Shown: in pieces, positions 19,520 to 28,379 of the stretch
Layout of the letters: every line of letters begins with the position of its first letter
Position numbering within the stretch: the stretch's first letter is position 1
Origin: Thiothrix caldifontis
Lineage (GTDB): Bacteria > Pseudomonadota > Gammaproteobacteria > Thiotrichales > Thiotrichaceae
NCBI RefSeq assembly: GCF_900107695.1
Contig: NZ_FNQP01000003.1
Location: 124,001 to 188,000, forward strand
Reading direction: 5' to 3'
Length of the DNA stretch: 64,000 nt
The notes under the pieces: generated by a model
What the model saw: only the letters and a program-made list of their open reading frames with translations
Told to the model about the DNA's origin: nothing
Databases searched by the model: none
Made by a program: the position numbers and the translations under genes

Positions 19520-20655
19520 GTCTGTTCGCTTATCAGGTGGTGGTGGTGATATTGCTGCTGTTACTGGTGGGTATGGGCATCCTGCTGTTGTACATGCGGC
19601 GGCAGATGCAAACTCAGTCAGTCGGTAAGGCACGTCAGCAGCAACAGGCGGTATTACGCTTGTTAGATGAGATGAGTTCCCTCGCAGACGGCGATTTGAC
19701 GATGCGAGCGACAGTAACAGAGGATGTAACGGGGGCGATTGCGGATGCAGTGAACTATGCAGTGGATGCTTTGCAGGGATTGGTAGTACGAGTGGATATG
19801 ACCTCGCATCGCCTGACAGGGTTTGCTCAGGATGCGGAAACGCGTATTAATAGCTTGGCTGGGTCGACTTCCCGGCAAGCTCAAGAGATTGCTGTGGTCA
19901 CATCAGCTATTGCTACTATGACGAAATCTATTCAGAAAGTGTCACGTAATGCCTCCAGCTCGACGGAGGTTGCACGTAAGTCGTTGGATATTGCGCAGGC
20001 GGGGGCGCATACCGTGCGAGCAACGATTGATGATATGGGGGCTATACGTGAAAAAATTCAGGCAACGTCCAAGCGCCTCAAGCGTTTGGGCGAGAGTTCG
20101 CAGGAAGTCGGCGATATTGTTCGCTTGATGAATGATATTGCTGAACAGACGAATATTTTAGCTTTAAATGCCTCTATTCAGACCAGTTCCAGCCAAGCAA
20201 TGAGTGGAAGCACGCATGGCAATGCAGGCTTCAGGCGTTTGGCAGATGAGATGCAACAACTGGCGCAGCAAGCGGCAGAAGCCTCACGCAAGATTGATGT
20301 GCTGATTCGTACCATGCAGGCCGATACCAGTGAAGTCATGGCTTCGATGGAGGAAACCACGGCTAAGGTGGTTGACGGGGCGCGGAATGCCGAATCGGCA
20401 GGTGCTGCGCTGGATGAAGTCGAAGACGTGACTGTGGGTTTGGCACGTCTGATCGGTAATATTTCAGAGGCAGCAGGCAAACAAGCTAACATGGCAGGTC
20501 AGGTGGTTGATACCATGAGTGCGATTAAGGAAATCACTCAGCAAACTGCGCGTTACAGTGAAGAAACCAGAGATTTGGTTACTGATCTGAACGCTACGGC
20601 TGCTGATTTGCGTGGTGCTATCGCAGGTTTCAATCTGGCCGAAGAAAAACAATAA
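19516..20655 (+). CDS. pilJ: PilJ-like methyl-accepting chemotaxis receptor, short form
   Basis: A 379-residue chemoreceptor. One N-terminal membrane helix (about 8-28) is followed by a HAMP-like segment (about 48-95) and a cytoplasmic signalling coiled coil with tip IAEQTNILALNASIQ. Canonical PilJ is roughly 680 residues with two transmembrane helices flanking a periplasmic PilJ domain; here that sensor is missing. After the tip, a Ser/Gly-rich insertion (TSSSQAMSGSTHGNAG) replaces the usual short turn before FRRLADEM. The frame is intact and overlaps pilI by 4 bases, so this is unlikely to be a broken gene. Confidence 0.85.
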   Translation: MSLFAYQVVVVILLLLLVGMGILLLYMRRQMQTQSVGKARQQQQAVLRLLDEMSSLADGDLTMRATVTEDVTGAIADAVNYAVDALQGLVVRVDMTSHRLTGFAQDAETRINSLAGSTSRQAQEIAVVTSAIATMTKSIQKVSRNASSSTEVARKSLDIAQAGAHTVRATIDDMGAIREKIQATSKRLKRLGESSQEVGDIVRLMNDIAEQTNILALNASIQTSSSQAMSGSTHGNAGFRRLADEMQQLAQQAAEASRKIDVLIRTMQADTSEVMASMEETTAKVVDGARNAESAGAALDEVEDVTVGLARLIGNISEAAGKQANMAGQVVDTMSAIKEITQQTARYSEETRDLVTDLNATAADLRGAIAGFNLAEEKQ

Positions 20656-20668
20656 TCACAGGTGCAAT

Positions 20669-22495
20669 ATGATTTCGGATAAATCAAGTTTGGCTAGCCG
20701 TCTTGGGTGGATCGTCAAGGACACTGAGCAGGCGATTGAGCAAGCACGCCAGTCCTTCGGGCGTTACATTGAGGCGGTTGACAAGAGTGAACTCAGTAGT
20801 AGCCGTGAAACCTGCCGCCACTTGAATGGGGTGTTAGAGATACTGGATGCCAGTGGTGTCAGTATGCTCAGCCGGGAAATTTTGTTGTTGTTAGATGCTT
20901 TGATTCAGGATCGGGTAGAAAATCTGCGTGCAGCACAGGAGGCAGTTGCGGAAGGTTTGCTGCAATTATCGGAATACCTCAAGCATTTACAAGAAGGCTA
21001 TGCCGATTTGCCGGTGATTGTGTTGCCGACGTTGAATAATCTGCGGGCAGCTCGCGATGCTGAACTGTTATCTGAGCATTTGATCTTCTTGCCAGAAGAG
21101 GGTCATGCCAGCGATGAATTGATCGGTACGAGTGAATATGTTGCGCTACCGTTAGAAAAATTGCAGCAGGTTAGCAATAAGTTGCGATTTTTCTTGCAAA
21201 AAGCGCTGTTGGGATGGTTCCGTAATGAACAACCAGAACGCATGTTACAAGCCGCAGGCAAAGTTACCGATAATATGATCAAGCTCAACCGCACCCGACG
21301 CTTGCGTTCGCTGTGGTGGATTGCTTCTGGTTTAGCTGATGCACTTGAGCATGGGCGTTTAGAGCAGGGGGTTGCCGTCAAAATGTTGATGGGGCGGCTA
21401 GAGCGTGAGATTCGTCATTTTTCTGAACAGGGTGAAGCACGTTACGAGCAAAGTTTGTCAGATGAACTCATCAAAAATCTCCTGTATTACATTGGATTAG
21501 CGGAGAATGGCGCTGTCATTACGGATAAAGTGAAAGCAGCTTACCACTTGGATCTGTATCTTCCTCAAGGTGAAACCTTGGATGAGTTGCGTCATTACTA
21601 CACCACGCCTGGGCGTGATATGTGGCGGGCGGTAGCTTCGTCGGTCACTGAAGAACTACGTAGCTTGCAGGGTGTTTTAGAGGCTATGCAGGATCAGGAA
21701 CGTCAACCTGAACTGTTAGCTAAATTGATTGATAGGACAGCAAATCTGGCTAGTACTTTAACTATGCTTGGTTTATCACGAGCTGCTGGGTTTACCAGCG
21801 AATGGGTAATGGAATTAAAGGACAGACTGTCTGGCGATCAGGTGCAGGACTTAGAATCCATTTTGCAGATCAGTACCCACTATGCGCGTTTGGAAAAAGT
21901 CTTGGTCGAGTATGCGGAAACGGGACATGACCTGACGGACACTATTTTCAGTGAGGCAGTCGGTAATAGCCTTACAGATCCTTCTGATGAGCGTAGCCTG
22001 TTACGCACGACATTAACAGAGCTGAGTAAAGCACAGTCACGGATGGTAGCGTTTTATAAGGAGGGTTGGGCGTTTGTGTGTTTAGAAGAGGTGGCGACTT
22101 CACTGGAAAATATTAGTGGGGCGTTGACTATTGCTGGCACGAGCGAACTGTTACCGCTGGTCGATACTGCCTTGCGCTACGTGCGTGAGGATCTGTTGGC
22201 GAACCAGCGTGAGCCATCACAGGATGAATTATCCATATTTGCAGATGTTTTAACCTTGTTTGAAGCGTCGGTATCAGCACGCTTGTATCAGGATGACTAT
22301 TTGTCATTATTGCCGATAGGCTTTGCTAAACTGCGGGAACTGGATCATTCGAGTGATCTGAATCTGCTAGGTGAAGTTGACTTGGCAGAGCTGGAAGCAG
22401 ATGTTGATGCAAAAAAAAAAGCGAAACAGCTCATACCCTCGACTTTACTTCAGCGCTTACGGATGCCGATCCAACCAGCATTAACCCCTGCCTAA
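20669..22495 (+). CDS. chpA: N-terminal part of ChpA/PilL-type kinase (FimL-like region), separate frame
   Basis: A 608-residue frame made of helical Hpt-like domains without a clear phosphorylatable His. The N terminus (CRHLNGVLEILDASGVSMLS) resembles the start of ChpA and of FimL. It ends 27 codons after a run of ten A at 22411-22420, with an unremarkable tail. The open frame of the downstream ChpA half starts exactly at that A run, in the -1 frame. One extra A, or a -1 slip, would fuse both into about 1,690 residues, the usual form of ChpA. It may also be read as an independent FimL-like protein. Start ATG 20669 lies 13 bases after pilJ. Confidence 0.8.
   Translation: MISDKSSLASRLGWIVKDTEQAIEQARQSFGRYIEAVDKSELSSSRETCRHLNGVLEILDASGVSMLSREILLLLDALIQDRVENLRAAQEAVAEGLLQLSEYLKHLQEGYADLPVIVLPTLNNLRAARDAELLSEHLIFLPEEGHASDELIGTSEYVALPLEKLQQVSNKLRFFLQKALLGWFRNEQPERMLQAAGKVTDNMIKLNRTRRLRSLWWIASGLADALEHGRLEQGVAVKMLMGRLEREIRHFSEQGEARYEQSLSDELIKNLLYYIGLAENGAVITDKVKAAYHLDLYLPQGETLDELRHYYTTPGRDMWRAVASSVTEELRSLQGVLEAMQDQERQPELLAKLIDRTANLASTLTMLGLSRAAGFTSEWVMELKDRLSGDQVQDLESILQISTHYARLEKVLVEYAETGHDLTDTIFSEAVGNSLTDPSDERSLLRTTLTELSKAQSRMVAFYKEGWAFVCLEEVATSLENISGALTIAGTSELLPLVDTALRYVREDLLANQREPSQDELSIFADVLTLFEASVSARLYQDDYLSLLPIGFAKLRELDHSSDLNLLGEVDLAELEADVDAKKKAKQLIPSTLLQRLRMPIQPALTPA
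22411..22420 (+). other. A10 homopolymer at the chpA frame junction
   Basis: Ten consecutive A, read GCA AAA AAA AAA GCG in the first frame. The second frame has a TGA at 22405-22407 immediately before the run and is open from there to 25740. This is a candidate site for transcriptional slippage, -1 ribosomal frameshifting, phase variation or a one-base sequencing undercall. Confidence 0.8.
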
Positions 22496-22533
22496 CACCG
22501 ATCCCCCCTGCCTCCCCCAGTTTACGTGAAACA

Positions 22534-25500
22534 TTGGGGGAGGATATCTTCGATATTTTCAGTGAAGAAGTGACTGAAATCAGTGAGAATCTGCTGACAC
22601 TTTACCCACACTGGGATCAAGCACGTACTAATCGTGATGCTTTGGTTGAGATTCGTCGGGCCTTTCACACCCTGAAAGGCAGCGGACGTATGGCGGGTGC
22701 GTTTGCGTTGGGTGATTTTGCTTGGATTCACGAAGACCTGTTGAATCATGTACTGAGTGGACAGTTAAAGGCAGATGATCGGGTTTCCATACAGATAGGC
22801 AAAGCAGTTGAGGAATTACGCGCCCGACTAGATTTTTTTCTGAATGCACAACAAAAAGATGCGCGTGTCGAGCAGATAATTGCCGAAGCTGAAGCCGTTT
22901 TGTTACCGCCGGAAGCAGCACCTTTGGAAACATGGGACTTTTCTGCTCCAGAGCCAATCGTACAGCCAGCGTTGTTGGTCGACGTTGAGCCGTTGCCAGA
23001 TATAGTCGTGGCTGCGGAACCTAAAGTGGAGGCTGAGACGGTTATTTCGTTTGAGCCTGAAATAGCACTAAACGTTGAGACTGATCGACCACTGGAAGAG
23101 GCGGAGGAGATTTTTGACTTTCTGCCGTCTGTCAGTCGTGTCGAAACTACATCTGCCTTGCCAGAGATTGCCCCTCTTGCAATGCAATTATTAGAACCAG
23201 ATCATGTTGTCGAAGCGGAAGCGGAAGCGGAAGCGGAAGCGGAAGCGGAAGCGGAAGCGGAAGCGGAAGCCCGTATGATTTGGCAGTTGTTTTGGGAGGA
23301 GGTTCCCGAACAGCTTCAGGCGCTCGACTACCATCTGCAACAGCTACGCGATATGCCCGAAGAGCGTGAAACCATCCGCGAACTCGAGCGCGAGTTCCAC
23401 ACCCTCAAAGGTGGAGCGCGGATGGCTCACTTAACCGAACTGGCTGATGTCAGCCACGATGCCGAAACTCTATTAAGCCATCTGCACGGAACCGGGCAGG
23501 TTTCGGAGGCTGATATTGAAGCTTTACAACTAGCGGTTGACCGTTTGCATACGCTAACCGAGGCACTGAAGCAGGTTGAGGTGGCGGCAATCAGCGCCGT
23601 ACCTGTTGAACCGGTGGTGGTGTTAGAGCCTCAGCCCGATGCCGTTTCCCTATCCTCTGTCATTGAACCCATGCCCTCCCCTATAGCTGATGCTTGGGTG
23701 CGTCAACGTGCTGCACAAAGCGAGTCGGGCAGTTTGCTGGAGCGGTTATTACAGGAGCAAGCCGATAGCTTGCCCGATATTAGTATGTTGGACAGTGCAC
23801 GACCTGCTCAACCAGTCGATACCATCGAATCCAGTGTTACGAATACGAATCCTCACGAAACTATTCGCTTGCCTGCACAGTTTGTAGATAATTTGATTGA
23901 TCGGGTAGTGGAACTCAATGTACAACAAGTACACATGTCTGAACATTTCAGTAGCATGGGGATGGATGTAGACGAATTGGTGCGTACTGTGGCACGTTTA
24001 CGTCAGCAAATTCGCACCTTAGAAGTGGAAAGTGAAGCCCGTATCCATGATGGGCGCAGCAAACGTTTGCAAGCGATTAGCAGCAGTGCAAATGCAACTG
24101 ATTTTGACCCCTTGGAAATGGATCAATATGCCGAAATCCAGCGTATTTCCCGCTCGCTTGCTGAAAGCCTTAACGACTTAGTGAATCTGGAGGCCGACTT
24201 AGCCGCACAAGTGCGTAAGGGGGAACAGTTATTGCAGGCGGATATGCGCACAACCCGTAAACTTCAGCGGGATTTGTTGGATACCCGTTTGGTTGCAGTC
24301 ACCATGCTGGTTCCACGTTTACGCCGTTTGACGCGGCAAGTGGCAGGCGAACTAGGTAAGCAAGTGGCGTTGGAAGTGCGGGGCGAAGATTGCGAGTTAG
24401 ACCGTAACTTGCTGCAAAATATGACAGCTCCATTGGAGCATTTGATCCGCAATGCTATATCGCATGGGTTGGAAGCGCCAGAAGAGCGGGAAAAGGCGGG
24501 CAAACCCCGTACTGGCAATATCACCTTGAGTATTAGTCGGGATGATGCCGAAATTGTGATCCGTTTTCGCGATGATGGGCGTGGTTTGAATCGTGAGCGT
24601 TTGCATGAACGGGCGCTTGCGATGGGCATTCTCAGTGAGGGGCAGACGCTACCGGATACGGAGTTGGATCGCTTGATTTTACGCCCTGGTTTTTCCACAG
24701 CGGAAACCATTAGCCAAATTTCCGGGCGTGGTATCGGTATGGATGTTGTACATTCCGAACTCAAAGCGTTGGGGGGGAGCTTACAAATCGCTTCAACTCA
24801 GGGTGAGGGCACGGAGTTTTCTATGCATTTACCGTTCACCTTGGTAGTGAACCCGGTCTTATTGGTTGAGGTGCAAGGGCAGGTGTATGCGGTGCCCATT
24901 GCAGGCGTGCAGGGGTTGGCACGGCTATCCGGGCAGCAGATTCAGGTGGCATTGCAGGAGGAGAGTGAGAAGTTAATGTTTGCAGGGGAGCCTTACGCCT
25001 TGCATCATTTAGCAGAAGTACTAGGGGGGCAACGTGTAGAGCAGGTTTTTGCTGCTGATGAACGTTTTCCTGTGGTATTTATCCAGTTACATGGGCAGTC
25101 GGTTGCATGGATCATTGATCACATTCGTGGGCGGCGCGAAGTGGTGTTGCAACCCTTGGGAATTTTGTTCAAGAGTTGCCGTTTATACTCGGCAGCGACG
25201 GTCTCCCCTGATGGTAGCGTATTCCTAGTTCCAGATATGGCAGAGTTAGCACGTTTAGTGTTAGCAGATAAGCATTTGTCTAATGTACCAGCCTTAGTAG
25301 ACATTTCCTCACCTGAAGAACCTGCCGGGCCACCACGGGTGTTGGTGGTGGATGATTCTATTACGGTACGCCGCGTGACGGAAAAATTCCTCCTTAGCCG
25401 CGATTACACCGTGATGACGGCGAAAGATGGGATGGAGGCGTTGGAACACATCGCTGAATTCCAGCCTAATGTGGTGTTGTTGGATATTGAAATGCCTCGC

Positions 25501-25740
25501 ATGGATGGCTTTGAATTATTGGGGCATTTGCGGCGTGACCCGCAATGGATGCGGTTGCCGGTCATCATGATCAGTTCGCGCACGGCACAAAAACACCGTG
25601 AACACGCCGGTTCATTGGGCGCTACGGGCTTCCTCGGCAAACCCTACCAGAACGAAGTGTTGTTGGACGCCTTGCAAGAGGTGTTAGCCAACGGACACGA
25701 TGCTGACAATACACACGAGTGGGAGGATGTTCCAGCATGA
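22534..25740 (+). CDS. chpA: ChpA hybrid histidine kinase, C-terminal part (Hpt-CheA-CheW-REC)
   Basis: The kinase core of the Chp system, 1,068 residues from the TTG at 22534. Hpt domains carry H45 (FHTLKGSGRM) and H289 (FHTLKGGARM). Residues 227-246 are ten Glu-Ala dipeptides. Then follow a dimerisation region, the CheA ATPase (HLIRNAISHGLE, FRDDGRGL, GRGIGMDVV), a CheW-like domain and a receiver (VVDDSITVRR, LLDIEMPRMDG). The TTG is the only start-like codon near a GGGGG sequence, but the frame is open upstream to the A10 run, and that stretch (PSLRETLGEDIFDIF) looks like coding linker. Fusion to the preceding frame is therefore likely. Confidence 0.9.
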   Translation: MGEDIFDIFSEEVTEISENLLTLYPHWDQARTNRDALVEIRRAFHTLKGSGRMAGAFALGDFAWIHEDLLNHVLSGQLKADDRVSIQIGKAVEELRARLDFFLNAQQKDARVEQIIAEAEAVLLPPEAAPLETWDFSAPEPIVQPALLVDVEPLPDIVVAAEPKVEAETVISFEPEIALNVETDRPLEEAEEIFDFLPSVSRVETTSALPEIAPLAMQLLEPDHVVEAEAEAEAEAEAEAEAEAEARMIWQLFWEEVPEQLQALDYHLQQLRDMPEERETIRELEREFHTLKGGARMAHLTELADVSHDAETLLSHLHGTGQVSEADIEALQLAVDRLHTLTEALKQVEVAAISAVPVEPVVVLEPQPDAVSLSSVIEPMPSPIADAWVRQRAAQSESGSLLERLLQEQADSLPDISMLDSARPAQPVDTIESSVTNTNPHETIRLPAQFVDNLIDRVVELNVQQVHMSEHFSSMGMDVDELVRTVARLRQQIRTLEVESEARIHDGRSKRLQAISSSANATDFDPLEMDQYAEIQRISRSLAESLNDLVNLEADLAAQVRKGEQLLQADMRTTRKLQRDLLDTRLVAVTMLVPRLRRLTRQVAGELGKQVALEVRGEDCELDRNLLQNMTAPLEHLIRNAISHGLEAPEEREKAGKPRTGNITLSISRDDAEIVIRFRDDGRGLNRERLHERALAMGILSEGQTLPDTELDRLILRPGFSTAETISQISGRGIGMDVVHSELKALGGSLQIASTQGEGTEFSMHLPFTLVVNPVLLVEVQGQVYAVPIAGVQGLARLSGQQIQVALQEESEKLMFAGEPYALHHLAEVLGGQRVEQVFAADERFPVVFIQLHGQSVAWIIDHIRGRREVVLQPLGILFKSCRLYSAATVSPDGSVFLVPDMAELARLVLADKHLSNVPALVDISSPEEPAGPPRVLVVDDSITVRRVTEKFLLSRDYTVMTAKDGMEALEHIAEFQPNVVLLDIEMPRMDGFELLGHLRRDPQWMRLPVIMISSRTAQKHREHAGSLGATGFLGKPYQNEVLLDALQEVLANGHDADNTHEWEDVPA
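23212..23271 (+). repeat. Hexanucleotide tandem repeat (GAAGCG) inside chpA
   Basis: Nine GAAGCG units plus a final GAAGCC encode (Glu-Ala)10 in the linker between the two Hpt domains. A six-base unit keeps the frame, so changes in copy number would alter linker length only. Confidence 0.95.
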
Positions 25741-26234
25741 ACCCTATACAACAACCAGCAATTAAAAGCCTGATTGTGCGTCTGCATAAGGGGAGTCTGA
25801 TTTTACCGGTCAATTTGATGGCGGAATTGGTGACGGGGGGGGAACTCACCCCTTCGGAACATCCGGGAGTTGAGGGCTGGTTGCAGTGGCGTAACCGGCA
25901 AATTCCCGTGGTGTCATTGGAATCACTGTGTATGCAGGAAGAGGCCGGGGAGTCTGACGAGGGCAAGTGCCTGATTTTGCATACGGTATCCACTTTACCC
26001 AGTTTGCCATTTATTGCGTTACGGGTTCAGGGGGGATTGAATACCTTGGATATTTTGCCAGATACCTTGCGAGACGATCACAGCGGTAATGTACAACGTT
26101 GTCCCTATGTGGCACGTCAGGTGCGTGCTTCGCATTTGCTGTGTTTTATCCCCGATTTGCCTGCGATTGAGGCAGTTTTGGCAGAAGTCTTACAGTTGAC
26201 GGCGGAACAGTCTGAGTCCGCCTTGTTAGAGTAG
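25737..26234 (+). CDS. chpC: ChpC, second CheW-like adaptor
   Basis: A 165-residue CheW-like protein closing the Pil/Chp cluster. Strand patterns LIVRLHKGSLILPVNLMAELV and VEGWLQWRNRQIPVVSLESL match the CheW fold. In Pseudomonas ChpC links additional inputs to ChpA. Its ATG overlaps the chpA stop (ATGA), and its 3' end overlaps the convergent gene by 9 bases. No pilK (CheR) or chpB (CheB) follows. Confidence 0.85.
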   Translation: MNPIQQPAIKSLIVRLHKGSLILPVNLMAELVTGGELTPSEHPGVEGWLQWRNRQIPVVSLESLCMQEEAGESDEGKCLILHTVSTLPSLPFIALRVQGGLNTLDILPDTLRDDHSGNVQRCPYVARQVRASHLLCFIPDLPAIEAVLAEVLQLTAEQSESALLE

Positions 26235-26714
26235 TACCAACCCTAATACGACCACCAGCATGAAGGTCATGGTAATCGCGGTGCTCATGGTGTTTTGATG
26301 CAGCATCCGATCCATGAAGACGCTTTTCTCTGCCACGTTGCGCATGAGTTCAACACGTTGTTTGACGGGGAATGTTTCAGGCTTTTCAAAGTTGGCGTTG
26401 CCTCCTTTGAGGTTGATCAGCGGGACTAACATATTGATATTGATGTGTGCTTGAATCGCATCTTGTGTAGGGCTGTCATAGTTTAAAAGCCATGGTGCAG
26501 CATATTCAAATGCTTCCATGACAAACGTATCGCGCATTTTTTCCTGACTTGTCTTAATGATTGCGCGGTTACGTTCTAGCCCTTTTTGTAAGTCTTCCAA
26601 TGACATCATAGGCATAGGTGCGGATATATGTACGTAATAATCCCGCCCACGGATATTTACTTTAACAGTTCCAGCGTAATTACTGGGTTCAGTATCTTTT
26701 TTTTCGTCAGCCAT
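26226..26714 (-). CDS. Unrecognised protein with C-terminal membrane anchor
   Basis: About 162 residues; not assigned to a family. The N terminus is charged and hydrophilic (MADEKKDTEPS), the middle is mixed helix/strand with VNIRGRDYYVHIS, and the last 20 residues (from about TAITMTFMLVV) form one hydrophobic helix with almost nothing after it. This is a tail-anchored topology with the bulk in the cytoplasm. ATG 26714 overlaps the apaH stop by 8 bases, so expression with apaH is likely. GTG 26723 is an alternative start. Its 3' end overlaps chpC on the other strand. Confidence 0.7.
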   Translation of the reverse strand: MADEKKDTEPSNYAGTVKVNIRGRDYYVHISAPMPMMSLEDLQKGLERNRAIIKTSQEKMRDTFVMEAFEYAAPWLLNYDSPTQDAIQAHININMLVPLINLKGGNANFEKPETFPVKQRVELMRNVAEKSVFMDRMLHQNTMSTAITMTFMLVVVLGLVLL

Positions 26715-27543
26715 AGTCGTCACATTGAATGCTAATCAGTTGTTGGTTTTTTGTATCGATTCTAATGGCGCTGAGTTGTCCGCCCCATACACAGCCCGTA
26801 TCCAGCGCAATGACATAATTGCCATTATAGTATCCCAAAGTAGACCAATGTCCAAATAAGGTGGTCAAGCCTAATGTTTGCTTTGTTGGATATTTGAACC
26901 AGGGAATAAGTTCCGTGCTGATGAGTGAGCTGGATTGATTGGATTCAAATGGATTGCCTTTGGTATTGAATTCAAGGCTGCCATCTGGGCGACAATAGCG
27001 CATTCGGGTAAAGGCATTGAGAATATAACGTTGGCGGTCATATTTGGTTGCTACTGGATTCCAAGTATCCGGTTGGTCGCCATAGACGTGTGCAAGCCAG
27101 TCAGCAACGGTTGGACTACGGAGTTCCCTTTCAATTTCGCGAGCGCAGGTTTGGGCTGTTGTCAAATCCCATTGCGGGGGGATACCTGCATGGCTGATAG
27201 CGTACCCTAAGGTTGTATCCACGTGTAGCAGGGGGCGTTGCGTTAACCAAGTTATCAATTCGGGATAGTCAGGTGCATCTAACAAGGTTTTCAGGCTTTT
27301 GTGTGGTTTGCGCAGCCCGTGGTGTGCTGCAATCAAGCTGATGTCATGGTTGCCCAGAATACAAATGGCAGCATCACGTAATGAGCGCACGAAACGCAAG
27401 GTTTCGAGGGATTGTTTGCCGCGATTTACCAAGTCACCGGCAAACCATAGCGTATCTTGCCGAGGGTCGAAGCGCAGCTTGTCCAAGAGGCGCATGAGAG
27501 GGTCGTAACACCCTTGTAAATCACCAATTGCGTAGGTAGCCAT
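26707..27543 (-). CDS. apaH: Diadenosine tetraphosphatase (symmetrical)
   Basis: A 278-residue metallophosphatase hydrolysing Ap4A to two ADP. Metal-binding motifs are GDLQGCYD, WFAGDLVNRG and ILGNHD near the N terminus, with a His in AISHAGIPPQWD and in FGHWS. The start MATYAIGDLQG is set at ATG 27543, with GGAG 8-10 bases upstream; the frame extends a few codons further to a TTG. The usual partner apaG is elsewhere in the window. Confidence 0.95.
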   Translation of the reverse strand: MATYAIGDLQGCYDPLMRLLDKLRFDPRQDTLWFAGDLVNRGKQSLETLRFVRSLRDAAICILGNHDISLIAAHHGLRKPHKSLKTLLDAPDYPELITWLTQRPLLHVDTTLGYAISHAGIPPQWDLTTAQTCAREIERELRSPTVADWLAHVYGDQPDTWNPVATKYDRQRYILNAFTRMRYCRPDGSLEFNTKGNPFESNQSSSLISTELIPWFKYPTKQTLGLTTLFGHWSTLGYYNGNYVIALDTGCVWGGQLSAIRIDTKNQQLISIQCDDYG

Positions 27544-27562
27544 AGAATTATTCTCCAACAAT

Positions 27563-27587
27563 AAAAAGGCGTCCCGAAGGACGCCTT
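27563..27587 (-). terminator. Intrinsic terminator of the BI-1 gene
   Basis: AAGGCGTCC / GGACGCCTT around a 4-base loop. Read on the minus strand it is followed by TTTTTATT, 28 bases after the BI-1 stop and just ahead of apaH. Confidence 0.85.
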
Positions 27588-27614
27588 GTCAAACACGAAG
27601 GGGAGATGTCAGGC

Positions 27615-28331
27615 TTAATCGTTGCCCGTCAAGCTCATCAGGAATTGTACAATATACCAGAACATCAGGCCGACGCTGGAAAATAGCCCCAGTGATGCAC
27701 CGACATGTTGATCGGTGTGGTATTCGTGGATCATTTGTGACGTCTGGTACAGCATAACGGCTCCGGCAAACACAATCATAATGCCAAAGAACACCAGACC
27801 CAGCGTAAACCCAAACAAGATGCTTGCTAAAATTACGCCTAAAGCGATGAAACTGCCGACGGTGATAAACGGCGCTAAGAAAGAAAAGTTCTTACGGGTT
27901 GTAAATGCCGTGAAGGTGATCCCACCAGCCAGCATCAAGGTCAATAAGGCTGCGCTTGGTAATACATTCGGGTTAGGGGCGAAGTTCAATGCCCCGTAAA
28001 TCAATGGGGTAGAAATAACCGCAAATGCAGCGACATACAGCCCCAGACCCGCATACTGCATTTCTTTGGAAATAGCAGAGTGTGCCCATTTGTCAGCGAG
28101 GTAAGATGCGCCCATGAACATGGCTAATACAATGAGCCAGCTCCACATACTACCTTGCATCAATTGCATGAGCGGCTTTGCGGCCCCGGATTGGATCAGT
28201 AAGGTGGTGAGTGCGGCGTAAGCAACAATTGCCCCGCCTAAATGCAAGTAAGTGCGGCGAATGAAACCCGCTCGCTCGGTTTCACTGGCATTGGCAACCA
28301 GTGTACCGGAGTTCATGTCCAAGTATGCCAT
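27615..28331 (-). CDS. Bax inhibitor-1/YccA family membrane protein
   Basis: A 238-residue inner-membrane protein with seven predicted hydrophobic helices from about residue 27 to the C terminus. Residues 1-25 are hydrophilic and carry SETERAGFIRRTYLHLGG, the usual entry to the BI-1/YccA/YbhL fold. Members are linked to calcium or proton leak and to FtsH regulation (YccA); the role here is unknown. GGGAGG lies 7 bases before ATG 28331. It has its own terminator. Confidence 0.92.
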   Translation of the reverse strand: MAYLDMNSGTLVANASETERAGFIRRTYLHLGGAIVAYAALTTLLIQSGAAKPLMQLMQGSMWSWLIVLAMFMGASYLADKWAHSAISKEMQYAGLGLYVAAFAVISTPLIYGALNFAPNPNVLPSAALLTLMLAGGITFTAFTTRKNFSFLAPFITVGSFIALGVILASILFGFTLGLVFFGIMIVFAGAVMLYQTSQMIHEYHTDQHVGASLGLFSSVGLMFWYIVQFLMSLTGND

Positions 28332-28379
28332 GTTAGTGCCTCCCTTGTTTTATGTCAGTCAATGATATGGCTGTTATGA

